Part shown: piece by piece, positions 8,218-16,784 of the stretch | How positions within the stretch are numbered: position 1 is the stretch's first letter | Layout of the letters: every line of letters begins with the position of its first letter | Origin: an uncultured Pelagibacteraceae bacterium | GTDB taxonomy: Bacteria > Pseudomonadota > Alphaproteobacteria > Pelagibacterales > Pelagibacteraceae | Assembly: GCA_902571525.1 (NCBI GenBank) | Contig: CACGCL010000006.1 | Location: 1 to 62,610, forward strand | Direction of reading: 5' to 3' | DNA: 62,610 nucleotides | Program-made: the position numbers and the translations under genes | The notes under the pieces: generated by a model | Seen by the model: only the letters and a program-made list of their open reading frames with translations | Databases searched by the model: none | What the model was told of the DNA's origin: nothing

Positions 8218-9072
8218 ATGGCACTACCTAAATATACAGAACCACATTATAGGATTTGGCATTATGTGTATATTTTTATTTGTACATGCGTATTTTTCTT
8301 TTTGATTGCACCTTTATTTGTAATTTTTCCCCTTTCATTTAATGCTGAAGAATTTTTAAGTTTCTCTGAAGGGATGAAAAGTCTTGATCCAGATGCATTT
8401 TCTCTAAGATGGTACAAAGATATGATTTATGGAACAAAAAATCCTTGGGGGCTGGCAGCTAAAAATAGTTTTATAATTGCTATCTTTGCAACGCTTGGAT
8501 CTGTTCTTTTAGGAACTGTTGCAGCATTAGGATTAAGTAGTAGACATATGCCATATAAAGGATTGATAATGGCAACACTAATTTCACCAATGATTGTTCC
8601 TTTAATTATTTCGGGTGTAGCTATTTTCTTTTTTATGGCAAAAGCCGGTTTAGCAGCTACGCATACCGGAATAGTGCTGGCACATATTATTTTGGGAACA
8701 CCATTTGTTGTAATAACAGTGACAGCAACTCTCTCTGGTTTCGATCATAGCGTTACTAGAGCAGCATCAAGTCTTGGAAGTGACCCAGTTAATACTTTCA
8801 TGAAAATTACGTTACCTTTGATTTTACCTGGTGTGATTTCAGGTGGCTTGTTTGCTTTTGTTACCTCTTTCGATGAAGTAGTTGTAGTATTATTTTTAGC
8901 TGGATTAGAGAATACAACCATTCCAATTCAAATGTGGACTGGCTTAAGAGAACAGCTAAGCCCAACAATTCTTGCAGTTGCGACATGTTTGATTATTTTA
9001 TCTACACTTATTCTTGTTACAGCTGAGTTATTAAGAAGAAGATCTGAAAGACTCAGAGGAATTAATAGATAA
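8218..9072 (+). CDS. potC: Spermidine/putrescine-type ABC transporter permease (PotC-like)
   Basis: 284 residues, normal PotC length, with six hydrophobic segments. The EAA-type coupling loop reads TRAASSLGSDPVNTFMKITLP. It is the second half of the heterodimeric inner-membrane channel with the preceding permease, 2 bases after it. It ends 7 bases before the FadN-type gene, so beta-oxidation-like and transport genes share one transcript. No oddities were seen. Confidence 0.9.
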   Translation: MALPKYTEPHYRIWHYVYIFICTCVFFFLIAPLFVIFPLSFNAEEFLSFSEGMKSLDPDAFSLRWYKDMIYGTKNPWGLAAKNSFIIAIFATLGSVLLGTVAALGLSSRHMPYKGLIMATLISPMIVPLIISGVAIFFFMAKAGLAATHTGIVLAHIILGTPFVVITVTATLSGFDHSVTRAASSLGSDPVNTFMKITLPLILPGVISGGLFAFVTSFDEVVVVLFLAGLENTTIPIQMWTGLREQLSPTILAVATCLIILSTLILVTAELLRRRSERLRGINR

Positions 9073-9079
9073 AAAATAA

Positions 9080-11302
9080 ATGCAAATTAAAAGTGTTGTC
9101 ATAATTGGATCTGGTACTATGGGTAGCGGAATAGCTGCACACTTGTGCAATGCAAATGTTCCAGTTACACTTTTAGATTTATCCACAGATATTAGTGCAA
9201 AGGCTCGGGATAGAATTTACAAGTCTAGACCACCACTTTTAATTAACAAAAATAAAATTGAAAATATTAAAGTTGGCAATATCAATGATGATTTCGATGT
9301 AGTAAAAGAAGCTGATTGGATTGTGGAAGCCGTAGTTGAGAGAATAGATGTTAAACATAACATATACGATAAAATATTTAAAAATAGAAAATCAGGAGCA
9401 ATTGTATCCTCCAATACATCATCAATTCCTATAAAGATTTTATCAGAACATTTAACCGATGACGAAAAAAAAGATTTTTGTATAACCCACTTCTTTAATC
9501 CTGTTAGATATATGGGACTTTTAGAGATCGTCAAAAATGAAAATAATGATTTAAAAAAAATAGATTCTTTAAAAAAATTTTGTGAAAACGAATTAGGCAA
9601 AGGCGCAATTGTCTGTAATGATACACCTGGTTTTCTTGGAAATAGAATAGGTGTTTACGCAATGCAAGTAGCCATGACTGAAGCATTCAAAATGAAATTA
9701 TCAATTGAAGAGGCTGATGCTGTATTTGGTAGACCAATGGGAATTCCTAAAACAGGTGTTTTTGGTTTATATGATCTAATCGGAATAGACCTTATGGCCG
9801 ATGTATTAAAAAGCTTTATCAAAGAGCTTCCTGAGCAAGATTCATTTCAAGAAGTTGCTAAAGAAATACCCTTAGTTAAAAAATTAATTGAGACTGGTTA
9901 TACAGGAAGAAAAGGCAAGGGTGGTTTCTATCGAATGAATAAGGCAAATGACCAAAAAATATTAGAGGCTATAAATTTAGAGACGGGCGATTATTCTCCT
10001 TCTAAAAAAATTGACGTGGGAATTGATACTGTAAATTTAAAAGAATTGATAAATAGAAAAGATAAGTATGGCGAATATTCATGGTCAGTCATATCAAAAA
10101 TAATAAAATATGCCTCATCATTAGTTCCAGGCATTACTGATAAGTTTAATGATATTGATGAAGCGATGAGACTAGGATTTAATTGGGCTATGGGACCTTT
10201 TGAGATGCTCAAATCTATTGGAGTTAACGAATTTTTTAATCGAATAGATGATTTCAAAAATAACACCTTTTTAGAAAATTTATCAAAAACAAAAGATGAG
10301 AATTTTTATGGTTCTAGGCAATTATATACTGATATTGAAACTTTAGGAAAAGTAAAACCTAAGGCAATAAATACAGATAAAAACAAGTCGGCTGAAATAT
10401 TTAGATTCAAAGACTTTAATATAGTTGAATTTACCACAAAGGCTTGCGCACTAGATTACGACTCTATGGATGCTCTTAAAAAGGCAACTGATAAACCATT
10501 AATAGTGATAAATGAAAGTATGCAATTTTCTGCGGGTGTAAATCTTAGTTATACTATGAACTTTGCAGAAAAAAATGACTATAAATCAATAGAAAAATTT
10601 ATTAAATATTTTCAAGATACTTGCAAAGAATTAAAATATTCAAAATATCCTGTGGTATCAGCTCCATCTGGTCTTACTTTAGGTGGAGGATTTGAAGTTT
10701 TAGTACAAAGTAATTTCGTTGTATCTCATACAAATATAGTAGTTGGATTAGTTGAAAGCATAGTTGGATTGGTCCCAGCTGGAGGTGGATGTAAAGAAAT
10801 GTTATGGAGATGGTCACAAACTCCTGAAGCAAAACGCGATCCTGACTTTGCCCCGTTAAAAGTTTTTGAAATTATTGGTTATGCAAAAACTGCCACTTCT
10901 CCAATTGAAGCTGAGCCTTTGAAATACTTAAGACCAGAAGATAAAAAAATAATGAATAGAAATAGCCTATTTTCAGAGTCAAAAAAAATAATAGATCAAA
11001 ATCAAAATTTTAAATCTCCAAATGAATGTACTTTTAAATTATCAGGAAAACCATTAAAAGAAAAAATGATTAAGGTGCTGGAAAAACTTTATAATGAAAA
11101 AATAATATTAGATCATGGCATGAAAGTAGGAACAGAACTTGCAAATGTCCTGAGCGGTGGAGATACTAATTCAGATAAATTATTAACTGAGGATAACTTA
11201 TACCAGTTAGAGCTTACTTCATTCATGAACTTAATTGAAACAGATCAGACTAAAGATAGAATAAGACATACCCTAGCTACTGGAAAGCCTCTTGTTAATT
11301 AA
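9080..11302 (+). CDS. 3-hydroxyacyl-CoA dehydrogenase / enoyl-CoA hydratase fusion (FadN type)
   Basis: 740 residues. The N-terminal Rossmann domain begins VVIGSGTMGSGIAAHL, followed by the hydroxyacyl-CoA dehydrogenase C-terminal region (about 185-290, with GRKGKGGFYRM). A second dehydrogenase-type helical domain lies at about 330-410, and a C-terminal crotonase domain at about 440-640. This order, dehydrogenase first, is that of Bacillus FadN and not of FadB/FadJ. In the crotonase part two acidic residues are kept in GGGFEVL and GLVESIVGLVPAGGG. It oxidises and hydrates acyl-CoA in the cytosol. It lies in line with the Pot-type transporter, suggesting the imported compound is finished as a CoA thioester (inference). 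It runs 8 bases into the convergent cyclophilin gene. Confidence 0.85.
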   Translation: MQIKSVVIIGSGTMGSGIAAHLCNANVPVTLLDLSTDISAKARDRIYKSRPPLLINKNKIENIKVGNINDDFDVVKEADWIVEAVVERIDVKHNIYDKIFKNRKSGAIVSSNTSSIPIKILSEHLTDDEKKDFCITHFFNPVRYMGLLEIVKNENNDLKKIDSLKKFCENELGKGAIVCNDTPGFLGNRIGVYAMQVAMTEAFKMKLSIEEADAVFGRPMGIPKTGVFGLYDLIGIDLMADVLKSFIKELPEQDSFQEVAKEIPLVKKLIETGYTGRKGKGGFYRMNKANDQKILEAINLETGDYSPSKKIDVGIDTVNLKELINRKDKYGEYSWSVISKIIKYASSLVPGITDKFNDIDEAMRLGFNWAMGPFEMLKSIGVNEFFNRIDDFKNNTFLENLSKTKDENFYGSRQLYTDIETLGKVKPKAINTDKNKSAEIFRFKDFNIVEFTTKACALDYDSMDALKKATDKPLIVINESMQFSAGVNLSYTMNFAEKNDYKSIEKFIKYFQDTCKELKYSKYPVVSAPSGLTLGGGFEVLVQSNFVVSHTNIVVGLVESIVGLVPAGGGCKEMLWRWSQTPEAKRDPDFAPLKVFEIIGYAKTATSPIEAEPLKYLRPEDKKIMNRNSLFSESKKIIDQNQNFKSPNECTFKLSGKPLKEKMIKVLEKLYNEKIILDHGMKVGTELANVLSGGDTNSDKLLTEDNLYQLELTSFMNLIETDQTKDRIRHTLATGKPLVN

Positions 11303-11948
11303 TATCAGATAACAATTTTAACGAGTTAATAAAATCTGGCCTTAAAACATATTCAGATTGGTCATTAAATTTAATTTTTTCCAAAGCTGAAATACCACTA
11401 ATAACTTTTCCTAAAGGAGTGTATTCACCCTCAAACAAAAAAGCGTCAGCCAAAAGGATTAAAAATTCACTATCCTCTACATCCCCACTTTTACTTTTTG
11501 CAAAAGCTATTGTGCCTCTTTTGAATTCAAATGGTTTATCTATTTCTGGTTTTATTAAATCATATTTCGATCTTCCGCTACCTATATAAGTGTAATTTAT
11601 ATTACCTTTTCTACCAAACTCGAGATCTCCTGCTTGTACTAAAAAATTTTCAATAACTCTATGAAATGCAACATTGTCATATTCTTTGTTTTTAATTAGC
11701 TTCTTAAATTTGTCGACTGCATTTGGTGAAATACTTGGAAAAAGTTCGATTACAACATTACCACACGAAACATTTAAGATGATGATATTTTCAGGATTAT
11801 TAAAATTTAATTTTGCAAGATTTACTTTCTCAACGAACAAACATTTATTTTTAATTAAAGTAAAAGAAATTAAGGAAAAAACGGCAAGTAAAATTAAAAA
11901 AATTAGTAATAATTTTTCAGATTTTGTTTGTTTGATTTTCTTTAGCAT
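11295..11948 (-). CDS. Membrane-anchored cyclophilin-type peptidyl-prolyl isomerase
   Basis: 217 residues. One N-terminal transmembrane segment (about residues 13-32, LLLIFLILLAVFSLISF) is preceded by lysines, so the catalytic domain should be in the periplasm. The cyclophilin core is recognisable by AFHRVIENFLVQAGD, with its catalytic arginine, and by EYTPLGKVISG near the end. It is likely to help folding of exported or outer-membrane proteins. The start lies 2 bases after the stop of the metallopeptidase gene on the same strand, so the two form an operon. The central RGTIAFAKSKS segment lacks the usual MA-R of cyclophilins, a mild divergence. Confidence 0.8.
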   Translation of the reverse strand: MLKKIKQTKSEKLLLIFLILLAVFSLISFTLIKNKCLFVEKVNLAKLNFNNPENIIILNVSCGNVVIELFPSISPNAVDKFKKLIKNKEYDNVAFHRVIENFLVQAGDLEFGRKGNINYTYIGSGRSKYDLIKPEIDKPFEFKRGTIAFAKSKSGDVEDSEFLILLADAFLFEGEYTPLGKVISGISALEKIKFNDQSEYVLRPDFINSLKLLSDIN

Positions 11949-11950
11949 TT

Positions 11951-12688
11951 TTAAAATTGATGTTTAACATCTAATTTCTTAACTATATTTTTAATTGTTC
12001 TTACTTTTTTATTAAGTATTTCGTCTTTGCTAATCATATCTAGAATTAAATTATTGTCCGACATCATAAAAGAAAAAGTTTCTGCCATATCTTCAGATAT
12101 TGTTGATTTTGCATATTCAGATACAAATCCCTTGCTATTATAAATTTTTTCTAAACTGTAATTATTAGAACATGTTGAACATGCTGAATAATTAAATTCT
12201 TTTGAATTTAAGTCACCCCAGGAAATATTTGAAAAATATTTATTAAAATTGTGTTCGATTATATGAAATACCTCATGATGTAATACTCTTTCAAAATTTG
12301 AATTGTTGGAATTTATATTTAAAATAAGTGTCTTCATTTCAGGGTTAGCAAATCCAAGCGCAGGTATTCCTGCTATTTCTAATTCACTACATAAAACAAC
12401 ATATTTTAACTTAATTTTTCTGAAAAAATCATCATTGTATCTATCGAAACCTCTTTCAGTCTCTAAATATTTTTTATTAAAATTTTGAGACTGATTTTTT
12501 TTACAACTAACATTCTTAAAGCTTGAACCAACAAAAAAATCTTTTGTGGGTTTCAAGTAGGCTAAGGAATTTTTATTTTCTAACTTATGTAGAGTTAAAT
12601 TAGGTATCTTTATTAATTCAAAAATTTGATCAGCTTTAGCTATAAACGAGAATAATAATAGCAATATTATATAAAAATTTAATTTCAT
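11951..12688 (-). CDS. Secreted putative zinc metallopeptidase (HEXXH)
   Basis: The start is chosen at the ATG giving MKLNFYIILLLLF, a clean signal peptide cut near AKAD; a longer frame would run into the divergent ureohydrolase gene. 245 residues. The zinc motif is His138-Glu139-Val-Phe-His142. An SEDMAE motif at about 198-203 offers the third ligand (Glu199 or Glu203), as in gluzincin-type peptidases resembling the lethal-factor catalytic domain. Cysteines at 62, 100, 170 and 173 suit the oxidising periplasm. I do not recognise a named family. It forms an operon with the anchored cyclophilin, hinting at periplasmic protein quality control (inference). Confidence 0.7.
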   Translation of the reverse strand: MKLNFYIILLLLFSFIAKADQIFELIKIPNLTLHKLENKNSLAYLKPTKDFFVGSSFKNVSCKKNQSQNFNKKYLETERGFDRYNDDFFRKIKLKYVVLCSELEIAGIPALGFANPEMKTLILNINSNNSNFERVLHHEVFHIIEHNFNKYFSNISWGDLNSKEFNYSACSTCSNNYSLEKIYNSKGFVSEYAKSTISEDMAETFSFMMSDNNLILDMISKDEILNKKVRTIKNIVKKLDVKHQF

Positions 12689-12739
12689 TGGAAAATTATG
12701 ATTATACTTTAATCGAATATTATATGTTAGATTAAATAA

Positions 12740-13702
12740 ATGAAGAAAAAAAATAAAGATACAATCCAACCTGTGAGTGGAACGGTTGTCCCTAGATTTG
12801 CAGGACCAAGCACATTTGCAAGATTGCCTGAGCTTAGAGATGTAGAAAGTTGCGATGTAGCAATTGTTGGAATTCCTTTTGATGCTGGAACAAGTTATAG
12901 ACCAGGGGCAAGATTTGGGCCACAAAGTATTAGACAAGCCTCAAGACATTTAAGAACTAATTACCATCCAGATTATGATGTTGAACCATTTAAAGTTCAA
13001 CAAGTTGCAGACGCTGGCGATATAACCTGTAATCCATTCAATATAAAAGAAGCAATACATCAAATAGAAAATGGAGCTCTCGATCTTTTAAAACAAACAG
13101 GTGGTATCATTAGCATGGGAGGTGATCATACAATTGCATTTCCACTTCTAAGAGCGGTGAACAAAATTAATGAAGGACCTGTAGCGTTAGTACATTTTGA
13201 TGCTCACCTTGATACTTGGGATACTTATATGGGAGCACCATTTACGCATGGAACTCCTTTTAGAAGGGCTAGAGAAGAAGGTTTATTTCTTGATGATGCA
13301 TCAATGCATGTTGGGATTAGAGGTCCTTTATATAGTAGAGATGATTTAAAAAATGACGAGAGTTTTGGGTTTAAAATAATTCATTGTGATGAATTTCAAA
13401 CTGAAGGAATTGACAAAATAGTGAGCAGAATAAAAAAAAGAGTGGGAAACAACCCATTATATCTCTCAATTGACATAGATGTATTGGATCCTGCTTTTGC
13501 TCCAGGTACTGGAACGCCCGAGATAGCTGGCATGTCTACAAGAGAGATGGTTAATGTTATTAGAGGACTATCTGGATTAAAATTAATATCAGCAGATGTT
13601 GTTGAAGTGTCCCCAGCATATGATCATGCAGAAGTTACATCTTTAGCAGCAGCAACAATAATATACGAGCTGACTAATTTATTTGCAAAAGTTAAAGGAT
13701 AA
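12740..13702 (+). CDS. speB: Ureohydrolase, agmatinase family
   Basis: 320 residues with all three manganese-binding blocks of the arginase/agmatinase fold: GGDHT at 127-131, DAHLD at 154-158 and SIDIDVLDPAFAPGTGTPE with Asp245 and Asp247. The family removes urea from a guanidino compound: agmatine, guanidinobutyrate, guanidinopropionate or, in some members, guanidine itself. The exact substrate cannot be read from the motifs. It is followed 14 bases later by an aldehyde dehydrogenase and stands a few genes from a Pot-type importer, which favours a role in polyamine or guanidino-acid use (inference). The start is 51 bases from the divergent peptidase start. Confidence 0.85.
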   Translation: MKKKNKDTIQPVSGTVVPRFAGPSTFARLPELRDVESCDVAIVGIPFDAGTSYRPGARFGPQSIRQASRHLRTNYHPDYDVEPFKVQQVADAGDITCNPFNIKEAIHQIENGALDLLKQTGGIISMGGDHTIAFPLLRAVNKINEGPVALVHFDAHLDTWDTYMGAPFTHGTPFRRAREEGLFLDDASMHVGIRGPLYSRDDLKNDESFGFKIIHCDEFQTEGIDKIVSRIKKRVGNNPLYLSIDIDVLDPAFAPGTGTPEIAGMSTREMVNVIRGLSGLKLISADVVEVSPAYDHAEVTSLAAATIIYELTNLFAKVKG

Positions 13703-13716
13703 GTTAATTTCTTTTC

Positions 13717-15150
13717 ATGTTAGATAAAAAAAAATTCTATATTAACGGAGAGTGGATTGATCCTAAGAGCAACCAAACGATTGATATAATAAATCCTGCA
13801 ACAGAGGATGTTTGTGCAAAGATATCTTTAGGAAATAAAGAAGATGTTAATGAAGCAGTTCAATCTGCAAAAAATGCTTTTAAAACTTGGGCTTTCTCGA
13901 CAAAGGAAGAGAGACTGGCACCATTAGAGAAATTATATGAGCTTTACAAAAAAAGATGGGCGGATATTGCAGAGGCGATTACATTAGAAATGGGTGCTCC
14001 AAAAGACTTTGCAACTAAACTTCAAGCTGGTACAGGAGCTGCACACATTAAAACCTTTATAAGATATTTAAAAGAATTCAATTTTGAAAAACCTTTAGGA
14101 GAACATGCTAAAAATCAAAGAATAATCTATGAACCCAAAGGAGTATGTGCTTTAATAACTCCTTGGAATTGGCCTATGAATCAAACTTGTTTAAAAGTTA
14201 TGCCGGCAATAGCATCTGGCTGTACAATGGTTCTTAAGCCATCAGAGGTAGCACCTTTGTCAGCAATGATACTTACAGAATTAATCCATGAAGCTAATTT
14301 TCCTAAAGGAGTTTTTAATTTAGTTAATGGAGATGGGGCTAATACAGGTGACGCTCTCACTAGTCATCCAGATATAAATATGATTTCATTTACCGGATCA
14401 ACACGTGCAGGTGCTTTGATTTCACAAAATGCTGCAAAAGATTTTAAAAGGGTAAGCCTCGAACTTGGTGGCAAAGGTGCTAATATTATATTTAACGACG
14501 CTGATCCCAAAGCAATTGATAGAGGAGCTCTTAGATGTTTTAGAAATTCTGGTCAATCATGTAATGCTCCAACGAGGATGTTAGTAGAAAAAAGTATGTA
14601 TGCCCAAGCAGTTGAGAGAGTAAAACAATTTGCAGATGAAATGAAAGTTGGTGATCCTAATGAGAAGGGAGATCATATCGGACCAGTTGTTTCAGAAATT
14701 CAATATAAAAAGATACAGTCATTAATCCAAAAAGGGATAGACGAAGGGGCTACACTTATAGCTGGTGGCACTGGAAAACCAGATGGTATTGAAAAAGGAT
14801 ATTTTGTAAAACCTACGGCTTTTGCTGATGTGAGTAATAATATGGAAATAGCTAGAACAGAGATTTTTGGACCTGTTTTATCAATTATACCTTTCGAAAA
14901 TGAGGAGGAAGCTATTGAGATAGCGAATGATACTGATTATGGACTAACAAATTATATTCAAACTCAAGATAAGGAAAAAGCAAATCGTGTAGCGAGGAAA
15001 TTAAGATCTGGTATGGTTGATGTTAATGGAGCTGGTATAGCAGTAGATGCACCTTTTGGTGGTTTCAAACATTCAGGAATTGGCAGAGAAGCAGGCAAAG
15101 AGGGTTTACTTGAATTTTTAGAAGTCAAATCGGTTGGGGGCTGGAATTAA
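13717..15150 (+). CDS. NAD(P)-dependent aldehyde dehydrogenase
   Basis: 477 residues, standard length for the superfamily. Visible motifs are the oxyanion Asn in TPWNWP, the cofactor motif SFTGSTRAG, the general-base Glu in LELGGKG, the catalytic Cys in SGQSCNAPTR, and the EIFGPVLSI and FGGFKHSGIGREAG blocks. It oxidises an aldehyde to the acid in the cytosol. Next to an agmatinase-family enzyme it could handle aminobutyraldehyde or guanidinobutyraldehyde (inference). The protein ends in the ELG/SVGGWN style seen in broad-range members. Its stop overlaps the stop of the convergent deacylase in a shared TTAA. Confidence 0.88.
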   Translation: MLDKKKFYINGEWIDPKSNQTIDIINPATEDVCAKISLGNKEDVNEAVQSAKNAFKTWAFSTKEERLAPLEKLYELYKKRWADIAEAITLEMGAPKDFATKLQAGTGAAHIKTFIRYLKEFNFEKPLGEHAKNQRIIYEPKGVCALITPWNWPMNQTCLKVMPAIASGCTMVLKPSEVAPLSAMILTELIHEANFPKGVFNLVNGDGANTGDALTSHPDINMISFTGSTRAGALISQNAAKDFKRVSLELGGKGANIIFNDADPKAIDRGALRCFRNSGQSCNAPTRMLVEKSMYAQAVERVKQFADEMKVGDPNEKGDHIGPVVSEIQYKKIQSLIQKGIDEGATLIAGGTGKPDGIEKGYFVKPTAFADVSNNMEIARTEIFGPVLSIIPFENEEEAIEIANDTDYGLTNYIQTQDKEKANRVARKLRSGMVDVNGAGIAVDAPFGGFKHSGIGREAGKEGLLEFLEVKSVGGWN

Positions 15151-16331
15151 TTCGCTTTAGATTTAATACCTTCCAAAAATTTTAAACATTTTTTTAATTC
15201 ATTTAGTTCAATAAATTCATCAATTTTATGTGCTTGCTCAATTGATCCAGGACCACATACGACAGTACTAATTCCTATTTCTTGAAATAAACCTGCCTCG
15301 GTTCCAAATGACACTACATTTCTTGAATTATCACCCGTGATACTTGAGACAAATTCACATGCATCAGATTTTTCTTCTCGGGTAAAACCAATTATTTCTC
15401 CAATGATTTCTTTTTCAATTTTGGAATCTGGATAAGTTTTTTTCATTTCAGGTAACAATTTCTCATTAACAAATTTGTCGATTTCATCATTTACAAATTC
15501 ACCATCTTTTGTAATTACAGGTCTCAATTCCCAATCAACTTTACATTTATCAGCAATAACATTTCTTGCTATACCACCTGATATGCCGCCAATTTGAAGT
15601 GTTGTATAAGGTGGATCAAATATAGGATTTTTTGGTGGGTTATTTTTTAAATAATCTCTAATCTCTAAAAGTTTTTGTATAAATTTAGAAGCGTACTCAA
15701 CAGCATTTACTCCTTTATCTGGTTGTGAACCATGTCCCGCTAATCCATAAAAATGAGTTGTGTATTCATAACAACCTTTATGTGCATCTATAATTTTCAT
15801 ATTTGTGGGTTCGCCGACAACACAGATTGCATTTTTGATGTCTCTTTTTTTTAATTCCTTAATTAACAATGGAGCACCTTGACAAGCTGTCTCTTCATCA
15901 AATGTGAATGAAAAATGAAGATCTCTATCCATGTTGGAGCTTGAGAAAATTGGTGCATAAGCGAGAAGACATGCAAGAAATCCCTTCATATCACATGAGC
16001 CCCTTCCATATAATTTTTGATTTTTTATAGTCGCTTTAAAAGGATCTGATGACCAACCCTTCGATACTGGAACAACATCAGTATGCCCAGATAAAATAAT
16101 TGGTTTTTTACCATTCTTAAATTTTGATTTAAGTGAAGCAAAAAGATTTACCCTCTTTTTATCGGAGTCGTAAATTTTAAATGACTCTACACCTAAGTCA
16201 TTAAAAATTTTTTCACAATAATTTATTATAGAGTTATTGTCCTCTCCTGAAATTGATTTGAAAGCTATAAGTTCAGAGAGTATTTTTACGGAATTGTTGA
16301 ATGTTTTATCTAAATTATTTTCTGTACTCAT
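15147..16331 (-). CDS. argE: M20 family deacylase, acetylornithine deacetylase (ArgE)-like
   Basis: 394 residues. Metal-site blocks of the M20 family are present: SGHTDVVPV (His and first Asp), YGRGSCDMKG (bridging Asp) and FDEETACQG (catalytic Glu and ligand Glu). The family removes acyl groups from amino acids: N-acetylornithine, succinyl-diaminopimelate or related compounds. ArgE is the closest by length and motif wording. Most alphaproteobacteria make arginine through ArgJ, so a catabolic N-acyl amino-acid or polyamine role beside the ureohydrolase and aldehyde dehydrogenase is also possible. It is divergent from csaA with only 27 bases between start codons. Confidence 0.75.
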   Translation of the reverse strand: MSTENNLDKTFNNSVKILSELIAFKSISGEDNNSIINYCEKIFNDLGVESFKIYDSDKKRVNLFASLKSKFKNGKKPIILSGHTDVVPVSKGWSSDPFKATIKNQKLYGRGSCDMKGFLACLLAYAPIFSSSNMDRDLHFSFTFDEETACQGAPLLIKELKKRDIKNAICVVGEPTNMKIIDAHKGCYEYTTHFYGLAGHGSQPDKGVNAVEYASKFIQKLLEIRDYLKNNPPKNPIFDPPYTTLQIGGISGGIARNVIADKCKVDWELRPVITKDGEFVNDEIDKFVNEKLLPEMKKTYPDSKIEKEIIGEIIGFTREEKSDACEFVSSITGDNSRNVVSFGTEAGLFQEIGISTVVCGPGSIEQAHKIDEFIELNELKKCLKFLEGIKSKAN

Positions 16332-16358
16332 ATATAAAATTTACTATATATTAATTTT

Positions 16359-16700
16359 ATGAAAGAACAAATAACGTATGATGTTTTTGATAAAGTAGAT
16401 ATCAGAATTGGTAAAGTGATTTCAGTTAAAAAAAACGAAAAAGCTAGAAAACCCTCACTTGTTATAGAAGTAGATTTTGGTAAAAATATTGGAATAAAAC
16501 AATCTTCTGCCCAAATTACTCATTATTATAATGAAGAAAATTTAATTAATAAGCAAGTAATAGGTGTTTGTAATTTTGCTGAAAAAAATATTGCTGGTGT
16601 AGTGTCTCAAGTTTTAATACTTGGAGCAATCGACTCAGATGGTAAAGTAGTATTATTACATCCGTCACAAAAGACTGAGAATGGATTAACTATTGCTTAA
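16359..16700 (+). CDS. csaA: CsaA-like tRNA-binding domain protein
   Basis: 113 residues making up a single EMAP/tRNA-binding OB-fold. The wording KVDIRIGKVISV, DFGKNIGIKQSSAQITHYY and NKQVIGVCNF follows Bacillus CsaA nearly word for word. CsaA is known as a small dimeric protein with tRNA-binding fold and reported chaperone or export-related activity; its true job is uncertain. It is expressed alone, upstream of aconitase, from a very short divergent promoter region. Confidence 0.88.
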   Translation: MKEQITYDVFDKVDIRIGKVISVKKNEKARKPSLVIEVDFGKNIGIKQSSAQITHYYNEENLINKQVIGVCNFAEKNIAGVVSQVLILGAIDSDGKVVLLHPSQKTENGLTIA

Positions 16701-16760
16701 TAATTAAGCAACTTTGCGACAAATGATAGTTTTATTAAACTGATTAATTGTGCTAAATCG

Positions 16761-16770
16761 AAATCGATTT
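16761..16770. promoter_or_regulatory. Palindrome upstream of aconitase
   Basis: AAATCGATTT is a perfect 10-base palindrome, and a further AAATCG half site sits directly before it at 16755-16760. It lies 15 bases from the acnA start codon, a position suited to an operator. No regulator can be named. Confidence 0.25.
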
Positions 16771-16784
16771 AAGACTTTATATAT

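Noticed and set aside
12689..12937. Extended N-terminus for the HEXXH metallopeptidase
   Set aside because: It would cover the ureohydrolase start on the other strand, and the true signal peptide begins at the inner ATG (12688).
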